Shown: piece by piece, positions 1 through 5,047 of the stretch
How positions within the stretch are numbered: the first letter of the stretch is position 1
Layout of the letters: the number at the start of each line of letters is the position of its first letter
The notes under the pieces: model-generated
The model's database searches: none
Seen by the model: the letters and a program-made list of their open reading frames with translations, nothing else
Told to the model about the DNA's origin: nothing
Assembly: GCA_964527395.1 (NCBI GenBank)
Contig: CAZGQD010000049.1
Span: 1 to 7,002, forward strand
Length of the DNA: 7,002 nt
Direction: 5' to 3'
From: GCA-2688265 sp964527395
Lineage (GTDB): Archaea; Nanobdellota; Nanobdellia; Woesearchaeales; GW2011-AR9
Translations under genes and position numbers: made by a program

Positions 1-70
1 GAGCAATATTACATAATGTCATGATCTACGTTCTAATTGATTTAGGACAGCGCCGAGTGAGTGAAAGAAT
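1..70. other. Left-edge spacer, no gene identified
   Basis: No convincing coding frame or RNA gene is visible in the first 70 bases. One + strand frame is open from position 3 to about 125 but has no protein-like character. The segment GGACAGCGCCGAGTGAGTG (44-62) is unusually GC-rich for the window and might be the end of a feature lying to the left. Confidence 0.3.
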
Positions 71-80
71 TTTTATATTT
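71..80 (+). promoter_or_regulatory. TATA box of the 43-aa gene
   Basis: A TTTTATATTT element is centred about 25 nt upstream of the ATG at 101. Archaeal transcription usually starts 25-27 nt downstream of the TATA centre, so the message would begin at or next to the start codon. There is no Shine-Dalgarno motif between box and ATG, which agrees with leaderless translation. Confidence 0.55.
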
Positions 81-100
81 CAATTATATTCTTTTTTATT

Positions 101-232
101 ATGGGAAGTAAGAGTGAAGAGTTAGAATTTATCAAAAATTTAGCTAAAAAAAGTAAATTAACACAAAAAGATGCTAATGAAATTGCAAAAAAGATAAATA
201 TGGGCCTTGCACGCAGATATAAAGTGATGTAA
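101..232 (+). CDS. 43-residue antitoxin-like small protein
   Basis: This short reading frame starts at ATG 101, directly below a well-placed TATA box, and encodes a charged, helical 43-residue protein. Residues 17-40 (KKSKLTQKDANEIAKKI followed by GLARRYK) follow the pattern 'SKLTxKDxxEIxxKIxxGxAxR', which I associate with the C-terminal part of short archaeal VapB-like antitoxins; this is recalled from memory, not a search. The DNA-binding N-terminal half of a full antitoxin (AbrB or ribbon-helix-helix) is absent, and the next gene shows no PIN-domain acidic residues, so no toxin partner is visible. It may be a stand-alone helical partner protein or a shortened antitoxin. The codon pattern and promoter support a real gene; the function is uncertain. 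Confidence 0.5.
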   Translation: MGSKSEELEFIKNLAKKSKLTQKDANEIAKKINMGLARRYKVM

Positions 233-235
233 ATA

Positions 236-245
236 TTTTTATACT
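236..245 (+). promoter_or_regulatory. TATA box of the 197-aa gene
   Basis: A TTTTTATACT element lies just after the TAA of the preceding small gene and is centred about 25 nt before ATG 265. The spacing again fits a leaderless transcript and supports ATG 265 as the start. Confidence 0.5.
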
Positions 246-264
246 AAGACTTATTTTGTTTGTT

Positions 265-858
265 ATGGATCCTTTGATTAGAAAATTTCCAGTCTATTTT
301 AGTGCTTTACCAGAACTCGATAAAGATTCTGTTAGATATAGACCAGCAGAAAATTTAGCTTTTGAGATAGGAGAAAATATTATTTTCAATAATAGAATGA
401 TAATTGATAGAGGATTTGCAGTCTATGATCATCCGATAGGGCATAAGGGAAGATTAAACATATTAGGTTTTGGATATGACTTTGGAGAAATTTTTCGAGG
501 TGTTGAACATGGTAAAGTTGATATGAATGCATCATTAATGCGAATTGTTTTGAGAGTTTATGAACATGTTGTTAGTGAAGCAAAAAAAAGAGAAATGTCA
601 CTTTATGTTGTGGATGACGTGCCTGAACAAGATGATCCAAATAGGTTGTATGATGCTTTAAACACAATGGATGCGAAGTTTACACGTTTGTCAGTTGCTC
701 TTCCTACTGGAATCCCATTACAAGAAGATATTGAGAGGATTGTTGGCTTTCATAGAGATGTGATTAGACCTATTTTAAGACTTACAAAATTCGAGTATTT
801 TCATTCACCAGAGCCATTAAAAAGAAATCCAGAACCAACTGAATCTGAAGAAACTTAA
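265..858 (+). CDS. Unrecognised 197-residue soluble protein
   Basis: I do not recognise a family for this protein. It has 197 residues, no membrane segment and no signal peptide. An alternating hydrophobic/charged pattern over residues 30-75 (LAFEIGENIIFNN, MIIDRGFAVYD, LNILGFGYDFG) suggests a beta-rich first half. A helix follows at about 88-110 (MNASLMRIVLRVYEHVVSEAKKRE), then a strand MSLYVVDDVP and a helical C-terminal part around 150-175. The tail (PEPLKRNPEPTESEET) is acidic, proline-rich and probably disordered. The start at ATG 265 was preferred over TTG 256 because a TATA box sits about 25 nt upstream of it. It lies 32 nt after the 43-residue gene on the same strand. It could be a lineage-restricted enzyme or binding protein, but no catalytic motif is evident. 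Confidence 0.75.
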   Translation: MDPLIRKFPVYFSALPELDKDSVRYRPAENLAFEIGENIIFNNRMIIDRGFAVYDHPIGHKGRLNILGFGYDFGEIFRGVEHGKVDMNASLMRIVLRVYEHVVSEAKKREMSLYVVDDVPEQDDPNRLYDALNTMDAKFTRLSVALPTGIPLQEDIERIVGFHRDVIRPILRLTKFEYFHSPEPLKRNPEPTESEET

Positions 859-900
859 TTCAGAAATGAATGAATGAAAGATTAGCTAAAAGGAATTCTT

Positions 901-922
901 TGTTGTAATTTTTCTTTTATTT
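901..922 (+). terminator. T-rich terminator candidate after the 197-aa gene
   Basis: The segment is dominated by T (AATTTTTCTTTTATTTA) about 45 nt beyond the stop at 858, as expected for intrinsic archaeal termination at U-tracts. No hairpin precedes it. The same A/T segment could instead act as a weak promoter for the open frame that follows. Confidence 0.4.
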
Positions 923-1052
923 AGAGAATATCCCCGACCACTGTAGAGACACTAGAAATTCTCTTGGTGCTAATGGTTTTGAGGATACTTGTGTTTATTT
1001 TGTTTGGTTAGGTGCTCTTGATTCAGAAGTTGCTCGTGTTTTAAGATACTGA
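909..1052 (+). pseudogene. Start-less open frame, probable 3' remnant of a gene
   Basis: After a TAA at 906-908, 47 codons stay open up to the TGA at 1050-1052. The translated piece looks like real protein: residues 10-20 read PDHCRDTRNSL, followed by GANGFEDTC, VYFVWLGALD and SEVARVLRY. It uses GGT, GCT, GAT and CTT codons, like a genuine gene. No ATG, GTG or TTG occurs in this frame, and the two other frames upstream carry stops at 860-880, so a simple single frameshift does not restore an upstream part. It ends 6 nt before the convergent helicase stop. The best reading is the surviving C-terminal end of a deleted gene. A non-standard start or an unlisted small protein is less likely. I cannot name the parent family. 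Confidence 0.35.
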
Positions 1053-1058
1053 GTTGAA

Positions 1059-3059
1059 CTATTGGTTGTTATTTTTGTTGTTGTTGTTGAAGAACTTTGT
1101 GACTAACACGTCTGCTTGTCTACTAACCATTAAACCTTCTCTTGGTAAACATGAATGGTACTTTTGCCAACTAAAACGTTCGTCAAGGTAAATGATTATG
1201 CCTCTGTCAGTTTCTGATCTGATACATCTACCAGCAGATTGGATACATTTGTTGATTGCAGGGAAAGTGTAAGCGTAATCCCAACCACGTTTGAACTTTT
1301 GGTCGTAGTATTCGATGGTGTCTTGGGTTTTTAAGTCAGGTCTGGCTAAAGGGATTCCGATGATGATAACACCCATCAGTAAGTTTCCTGGAAAATCTAC
1401 ACCTTCAGCGAAGTTTGCCCCAGTTACACCGTAAAGGACTGCTCCTGTTGAGGCATATGATTTGTAGTCGTTAAGGAAAACTTCTTTTTCTTCTTTAGAC
1501 ATATTTCTTTGTTCTACGAAAACTTTCTTTGTTGTGAGAACTTTGTTTGCAATATCGTCTCTGAGCTTGTAAGATGGGAAGAAAAGTGCGATATTTCCCG
1601 GTGTTGCTTTGATTATTTTGCTACAATTATATGCAATCTTCTCATACATTTTATCTGAACGCATATTGTATTTGGTAGATGTCTCTGGTATAATGATAGA
1701 TCTTCTGTTTTGTATAGGAAATGGAGAAGGATATTTTTTTAGAGTTGCTTCAGGTGTTCCTAGAAGATCAGCGTACATTCTTAAAGGATTTAAGGTTCCA
1801 CTCATGATAACTGCTCCGCAAATTCCATCTAAGACTTCCTTAGCAACAATACTAGGATCTAAACAAGCGTATTCTAATTCAATGTAATTTGAGATCTTTC
1901 CTTGGACTTCTTTTAAGATTCTACTAAAACCAATGGAGTCGCCTTTCCACATCTCTAAAAACCAAGCAATACCACTACAATAACTTCTTTTCGCTCCCGC
2001 TTTGATGGTCTTTTCTGCAACATCTTCTAACTCTTCTATAAATTCATCGTAATCTGCTATAGCATTTATATTTCTGATGAAAGCTTGTTTTTCTATTCGT
2101 TTTTCTTTGCTTGCGAATTTGTTGTCGCTCTTGAAAACGGCCATTTTATTCATGGTTTCATGTAAATTTGTGAGTTTTGTGTATAATTCGTCTGCATACA
2201 TCTTTGTTGCTTCATTAGCGGCATTTCTTATCATATTTGTAGTTAGAGATTCACTAAGCATATCAGAAATTCTGTTTGGAACATTATGAGCTTCGTCTAA
2301 AATTAGAATTATGTCTTCATAACTAATGTCTAGTTTCTTTAGAAGGGCTTGTCTTACGTTTGGGTTGAACAAATAATAGTAGTCTCCAATGAATACGTCT
2401 GCTTTTTTTGCTAGTTCTACAGCCATTTCATAACTACACATATCTTCTTTGATAGCCATGACTTGTAACTCTTCATTGTGTAATGGGCCTGCAGCTTTGA
2501 TTTTGTCTAGTAAATATTTTGCTTCTACTGTTTTTGAACCTTTTTTGTCTTTAACTTTACTGTAATAACCGCAGTTTCCTTTTTCCACCAAGGTTTTACA
2601 AAATTCGTTGAATTCGTTTCCGAACAAATTTGCAGTTTCTTGGTTACACATAGTTTTTTTGCCTATGAGGTCTGCGCATGTTAAGTTGATTCCGTGCTTT
2701 TTTCTGATATCTTTAAGTGTGTCAATTGCAATTTTGTGTTGAGTATGCCTATTTGTTAAGAAAAAAACTTTCTTTTTGTCCCTTTTTGCTAGAGGGACTG
2801 CTACAGATAGTGCGCTTGCTGTCTTTCCAAGCCCTGTTGGAGCATGAGCTAAGATTACTTTTCTGTTTGTTAGAGCCTCTTTGATGTCTTCAACTAGTTG
2901 GTCTTGGCCTTTACGCATGCTATCGTGAGGAAATAGGAGTTCTAGGTCTTCTTCAATGTGAGAATTTGGGATATCTTCTGGAACATACTCTTCAGTTTGA
3001 CTTGCATCTTGATCATTAATGTTTTTTGCTACTTGCTCTTCAGTTTTTGGCTCATCCAT
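1059..3059 (-). CDS. XPD/Rad3-family Fe-S DNA helicase
   Basis: This 666-residue superfamily 2 helicase is expected to unwind DNA 5'-3' using ATP, in repair or related processing, as archaeal XPD/Rad3/DinG relatives do. A Q-motif-like segment lies near residues 43-55 (FPHDSMRKGQDQL). Walker A is APTGLGKT at 73-80, the DEAH box is at 255-258, motif III is SGTLNP at 420-425, motif V is GANFAEGVDFPGN at 547-559 and motif VI is QSAGRCIRS at 607-615. Four cysteines at 138 (GKKTMC), 154, 163 and 208 (CSYE) sit between motifs Ia and II where XPD binds its 4Fe-4S cluster; C128 is an extra. The acidic first 40 residues and the Asn-rich tail FFNNNNKNNNQ (656-666) are extensions beyond the helicase core. 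The start has a TATA box about 29 nt upstream and no ribosome-binding site. It lies 59 nt downstream of the CYTH gene on the same strand. No T-tract follows the stop. Confidence 0.95.
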   Translation of the reverse strand: MDEPKTEEQVAKNINDQDASQTEEYVPEDIPNSHIEEDLELLFPHDSMRKGQDQLVEDIKEALTNRKVILAHAPTGLGKTASALSVAVPLAKRDKKKVFFLTNRHTQHKIAIDTLKDIRKKHGINLTCADLIGKKTMCNQETANLFGNEFNEFCKTLVEKGNCGYYSKVKDKKGSKTVEAKYLLDKIKAAGPLHNEELQVMAIKEDMCSYEMAVELAKKADVFIGDYYYLFNPNVRQALLKKLDISYEDIILILDEAHNVPNRISDMLSESLTTNMIRNAANEATKMYADELYTKLTNLHETMNKMAVFKSDNKFASKEKRIEKQAFIRNINAIADYDEFIEELEDVAEKTIKAGAKRSYCSGIAWFLEMWKGDSIGFSRILKEVQGKISNYIELEYACLDPSIVAKEVLDGICGAVIMSGTLNPLRMYADLLGTPEATLKKYPSPFPIQNRRSIIIPETSTKYNMRSDKMYEKIAYNCSKIIKATPGNIALFFPSYKLRDDIANKVLTTKKVFVEQRNMSKEEKEVFLNDYKSYASTGAVLYGVTGANFAEGVDFPGNLLMGVIIIGIPLARPDLKTQDTIEYYDQKFKRGWDYAYTFPAINKCIQSAGRCIRSETDRGIIIYLDERFSWQKYHSCLPREGLMVSRQADVLVTKFFNNNNKNNNQ

Positions 3060-3083
3060 ACAGTTCTGTTTTGCTTGATGGTA

Positions 3084-3092
3084 GGATATAAG
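3084..3092 (-). promoter_or_regulatory. TATA box of the helicase gene
   Basis: On the minus strand the element reads CTTATATCC, centred 28-29 nt upstream of the helicase ATG at 3059. It lies in the 59-nt gap after the CYTH stop codon and would give a leaderless or nearly leaderless message. The helicase may therefore be transcribed independently of the CYTH gene as well as by read-through. Confidence 0.5.
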
Positions 3093-3118
3093 TGTTATGG
3101 TTGTGCAAGATTTAGTAT

Positions 3119-3760
3119 TTAAGAGATATTCTTGAATCTGTCATTATGCTCTTTGATCTTTTGTTCTATGAATTTAATATCCTCTTGCTTCTCTAGGTTC
3201 AAGAATCTGTTTGCTTCTTTGTCAAGCTTTTCTACTGATTGGAACCATTCTTGATCTGTGTAGAATGAGAGCTTTAGTTTCTTTGCTAGATTGATTATCT
3301 TTTCTCTGGCTGCTTGGACTTGTTCTTGTTTTTCTACTTCAATTTCAATCTCGAAGAAGATGCTGTGGCCTGGGACTTCTATTATAGCTAGTTCAATTTC
3401 GCCTATTTGGTAACGTTCTGAGTTCCTTTGAGCCCAAATTACCTTTTTGTGACCTAAAAGTCTAAAGCCTTTGATTAAATTCATAAACTGATTTTGTTTT
3501 ATGTATATGGAGGTTTCTTCTCTTTGGTCTTCTGCGCCCCAATTACCAAGTTTGATGCTTAGTTCTGCCTTGCCGTTGGTTATTTTGGCCCTTATGTCTT
3601 TAGCTTTTGGGTTTGTTTTAAGTTCTTCAATACCTGTGCAGCAGACCATTAAACGCTCTTTTTTGCCTTTTGAGACTATTGATTCGTTTGATTCTAAGGA
3701 ACTTTTGATCTCTTGGTAATGGGTTTGTGTTAAGGGTCCACGCATTTCTACTTCTATCAT
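3119..3760 (-). CDS. CYTH-domain protein (class IV cyclase/ThTPase-like)
   Basis: The 213-residue protein has the hallmarks of the CYTH superfamily (CyaB-type adenylyl cyclases, thiamine-triphosphatases, tripolyphosphatases), whose beta-tunnel binds triphosphate through metal and basic residues. The opening IEVEMRG (residues 2-8) matches the ExExK signature with Arg in place of Lys. Alternating charged strands follow: DIRAKI (55-60), ELSIKLGNW (66-74), HKKVIWAQR (104-112), ERYQIGEIELAIIEV (115-129) and FFEIEIEVE (135-143), the usual basic-then-acidic order. Residues from about 145 form a lysine/glutamate-rich helical C-terminal extension. The substrate cannot be told from sequence; the substitution in the signature leaves the catalytic status open. 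It is transcribed divergently from the winged-helix gene and precedes the helicase. Confidence 0.75.
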   Translation of the reverse strand: MIEVEMRGPLTQTHYQEIKSSLESNESIVSKGKKERLMVCCTGIEELKTNPKAKDIRAKITNGKAELSIKLGNWGAEDQREETSIYIKQNQFMNLIKGFRLLGHKKVIWAQRNSERYQIGEIELAIIEVPGHSIFFEIEIEVEKQEQVQAAREKIINLAKKLKLSFYTDQEWFQSVEKLDKEANRFLNLEKQEDIKFIEQKIKEHNDRFKNIS

Positions 3761-3781
3761 AGTTTGTGGAAATATTTTGTT

Positions 3782-3790
3782 GTTTATAAT
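3782..3790 (-). promoter_or_regulatory. TATA box of the CYTH gene
   Basis: On the minus strand this reads ATTATAAAC, centred about 26 nt upstream of ATG 3760, with an A-rich BRE-like stretch further upstream. The spacing predicts a leaderless transcript. A perfect 12-bp palindrome begins 7 bp upstream of the box (at 3797). Confidence 0.55.
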
Positions 3791-3796
3791 GTTTAT

Positions 3797-3808
3797 TATT
3801 GTACAATA
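3797..3808. promoter_or_regulatory. Perfect palindrome TATTGTACAATA, operator candidate
   Basis: A 12-bp perfect inverted repeat lies immediately upstream of the TATA/BRE region of the CYTH gene, in the divergent region shared with the winged-helix regulator. The half-site TATTGT recurs at 3857-3862 and 3905-3910, and as ACAATA at 3943-3948. That is what a locally acting dimeric regulator would need, but the sequence is AT-rich, so chance cannot be excluded. Confidence 0.35.
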
Positions 3809-3817
3809 TCTCTGTGT

Positions 3818-3828
3818 TATCGACGATA
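3818..3828. repeat. Short palindrome TATCG-A-CGATA
   Basis: An 11-bp inverted repeat with one central base contains two CG dinucleotides, which stand out in an otherwise very AT-rich spacer. It lies between the CYTH promoter and the regulator promoter and could be an operator half of the divergent region. No function is shown. Confidence 0.3.
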
Positions 3829-3913
3829 GAGTTTATTTTTTTTCATATGGAGAATATATTGTAATATGTTAGAATATCTGTGTTTATTGATATATTTTGC
3901 TTTATATTGTCAA

Positions 3914-3928
3914 GAAAGCTTTATATAC
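3914..3928 (+). promoter_or_regulatory. Strong BRE/TATA promoter of the winged-helix gene
   Basis: GAAAGC followed by TTTATATAC is a near-ideal archaeal BRE plus TATA box. The predicted transcription start is near 3950, leaving a leader of about 40 nt that contains the ribosome-binding site. An ACAATATTG element (3943-3951) lies right at the predicted start site. Confidence 0.65.
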
Positions 3929-3976
3929 TGGAAAACGCGTGGACAATATTGGGGTGTCGGGTAGGAAATATAATCC

Positions 3977-3983
3977 GAGGTGG
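3977..3983 (+). promoter_or_regulatory. Shine-Dalgarno GAGGTGG deciding the ATG 3991 start
   Basis: GAGGTGG lies 7 nt before ATG 3991 and complements the archaeal 16S 3' end. It makes 3991 the start and rules out the upstream in-frame codon at 3880, which would also precede the TATA box. Confidence 0.75.
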
Positions 3984-3990
3984 AATTAAT

Positions 3991-4275
3991 ATGCAAAGTA
4001 CCGTAAGTGAAAATAAAAGTATATTTGAGGTTTTTTTTAGAGAGAAACCAGCAATGATGTTAGTGGAGTTGAAGAATGCTAACTCTCAAATATATGCTAG
4101 TGTTCTAGCAAAACAAATAGATTGTACATATTCTCATGTAGTGAAGATATTACAAGAAATGCAAAAGGCAGATCTGATTCGTTTCAAAAAAGAAGGACGA
4201 TTGAAACTACTGGAATTAACAGGGAAAGGTACGGAAATCGCAACCAATATTGAGAATATCAAAACTAGATTATAG
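3991..4275 (+). CDS. Winged-helix transcriptional regulator, MarR-like
   Basis: A 94-residue single-domain DNA-binding protein. Residues 13-30 form the first helix. YASVLAKQI (35-43) and TYSHVVKILQEMQKADL (46-62) form the helix-turn-helix, with 46-58 as recognition helix, and LIRFKKEGRLKLLELT (62-77) is a beta-wing hairpin followed by TGKG and a last helix. This is the usual layout of short archaeal MarR/PhiH1-type regulators, which bind DNA as dimers. It has no ligand-binding or metal-binding extension. The strong promoter and ribosome-binding site contrast with the leaderless neighbours. The divergent position next to the CYTH gene and the repeated TATTGT elements in the shared spacer suggest self-regulation and possibly control of the CYTH-helicase side; that is inference. 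Confidence 0.85.
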   Translation: MQSTVSENKSIFEVFFREKPAMMLVELKNANSQIYASVLAKQIDCTYSHVVKILQEMQKADLIRFKKEGRLKLLELTGKGTEIATNIENIKTRL

Positions 4276-4300
4276 TTTTATTTTCTTTTTTCTTATTGTT
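4276..4300 (+). terminator. T-rich terminator after the winged-helix gene
   Basis: Directly after the TAG at 4273-4275 the strand reads TTTTATTTTCTTTTTTC and continues T-rich, a typical archaeal U-tract terminator with no hairpin. It lies in the 94-bp convergent gap before the end of the minus-strand gene at 4370. Confidence 0.55.
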
Positions 4301-4369
4301 TTAATTTATTTGTTTCTGATTGTGAATTGATTTATTTAATCTAATCAAATGATTTTTTCATATTGTTAA

Positions 4370-4924
4370 TTAAATAGCTTCGTTGTTTACATATGGACCC
4401 ACATTTACTGCAATATCATAGCCATAATCATTATACCAAGGATATGGTTCGTAAGTATTTCTTTGATTGTTGTTTTTTAAGTTTGCAGTTTTTGTTAGCT
4501 CGCATGTGAAAATGTTTCCAGAAGGGATTGCAATTGGATTTAATCTAGTTTCCCTTAGTTCTTTAGCACAGTCATAGATTGTTTCTTCTACAAGGTCCTT
4601 TTGTGCTGAAGATTGAATATCGTAGTTTATTGGAAGGTCAATTGTACAATGGCCATCAATTGTGAATCTACAATTATCAATACCATAACCAATCAAATCT
4701 GGAATAGTGTCTTCAAATTGAGGTGAACTTGTTGTAATCTGAACATATAATTTTCCAGATGATTTTGGCATTAAGAAGTAAAAGAGTGTCTGTTTTGGGT
4801 AACTTGGCTCTGCTGCTAATGTTAAGAGAGCAGGAGCTAAATGCATTGACTTTCTTGAAAATGAGGTCATTTTCAAATGCAGAATTTTGAAATTCTGCAC
4901 TCTTAGAAGAGAAGCAAGACTCAT
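4370..4924 (-). CDS. Unrecognised 184-residue protein with four cysteines
   Basis: I do not recognise a family. The 184-residue product has a basic N-terminal region (residues 1-27, including RVQNFKILHLKMTSFSRKS), a mildly hydrophobic stretch HLAPALLTLAA (28-38), then a beta-rich body: QTLFYFLM (45-52), KLYVQITTSS (58-67), CRFTIDGHCTIDLPI (85-99). Cysteines at 85, 93, 119 and 141 could form disulfides or a metal site. A low-complexity aromatic/asparagine tail follows (TANLKNNNQ, then YEPYPWYNDYGYD). The hydrophobic stretch with SRK before it could be a weak signal peptide if translation began at Met19 or Met27, but the TATA box fits ATG 4924. Codons 5-23 are encoded by tandem palindromes. The gene follows the membrane-protein cluster on the same strand after a 120-bp gap. 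Confidence 0.65.
   Translation of the reverse strand: MSLASLLRVQNFKILHLKMTSFSRKSMHLAPALLTLAAEPSYPKQTLFYFLMPKSSGKLYVQITTSSPQFEDTIPDLIGYGIDNCRFTIDGHCTIDLPINYDIQSSAQKDLVEETIYDCAKELRETRLNPIAIPSGNIFTCELTKTANLKNNNQRNTYEPYPWYNDYGYDIAVNVGPYVNNEAI
4855..4876. repeat. 22-bp near-perfect palindrome A
   Basis: Arms TTGAAAATGA and TCATTTTCAA flank a central GG, giving ten paired positions without mismatch. It lies inside codons 17-23 of the minus-strand gene starting at 4924. As RNA it would form a 9-bp hairpin with a 4-nt loop; as DNA it spans about two helical turns. Confidence 0.75.
4878..4899. repeat. 22-bp near-perfect palindrome B
   Basis: Arms TGCAGAATTT and AAATTCTGCA flank a central TG, again ten perfect pairs. 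It is one nucleotide away from palindrome A and has the same length and geometry. It covers codons 9-15 of the minus-strand gene. Confidence 0.75.
4900..4911. repeat. Short third palindrome CTCTT-AG-AAGAG
   Basis: This 12-bp inverted repeat with five-base arms abuts palindrome B, so three inverted repeats tile 4855-4911. The short arms alone could be chance; its position next to the two larger ones makes it notable. Confidence 0.4.
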
Positions 4925-4944
4925 GCTTTGTTTTTATTATAATT

Positions 4945-4953
4945 AAGTATAAG
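4945..4953 (-). promoter_or_regulatory. TATA box of the 184-aa gene
   Basis: On the minus strand the element reads TCTTATACT, centred about 25 nt from ATG 4924, predicting a leaderless message whose first 70 nt carry the three palindromes. Confidence 0.5.
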
Positions 4954-5004
4954 AACAGTGTGACAAATTGTTTGTTTTTTTGAAATAAAAGTTTGAATAA
5001 AAGG

Positions 5005-5047
5005 AAAAAAATTATTTATGTGTCTTTGACATGATTAGTTTGTGTCA
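5005..5047 (-). terminator. Terminator candidate after membrane paralog 3
   Basis: A weak inverted repeat (TGACA at 5027-5031 with TGTCA at 5043-5047, overlapping the stop codon) is followed on the minus strand by seven T residues (5011 down to 5005) and more A/T sequence. The T-tract is the more believable signal; the 5-bp stem with an 11-nt loop is weak. Confidence 0.4.

Noticed and set aside
1..70. Possible structured RNA or box C/D sRNA at the left edge
   Set aside because: No C-box (RTGATGA) and D-box (CTGA) pair and no stable fold could be seen; only a short GC-richer patch is present.
101..858. A complete toxin-antitoxin pair formed by the 43-aa and 197-aa genes
   Set aside because: The 197-residue protein lacks the spaced acidic residues of PIN toxins and other toxin signatures I know, and it has its own promoter.
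1609..2289. + strand open frames within the helicase gene (1609-1887, 2077-2289)
   Set aside because: They lie wholly opposite conserved helicase sequence and have no supporting signals.
3501..3719. + strand open frame opposite the CYTH gene
   Set aside because: It is the reverse complement of conserved CYTH strands and has no ribosome-binding site or TATA box at a fitting distance.
3880..3990. Upstream extension of the winged-helix protein to an in-frame start at 3880
   Set aside because: The extension would include the TATA box and the Shine-Dalgarno site; GAGGTGG lies 7 nt before ATG 3991, which matches the domain start.
4641..4650. Palindrome ATTGTACAAT, identical to the core of the operator candidate at 3797
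   Set aside because: It falls in the middle of a coding region, far from a promoter, and probably reflects codon content; it also warns that such palindromes occur by chance here.
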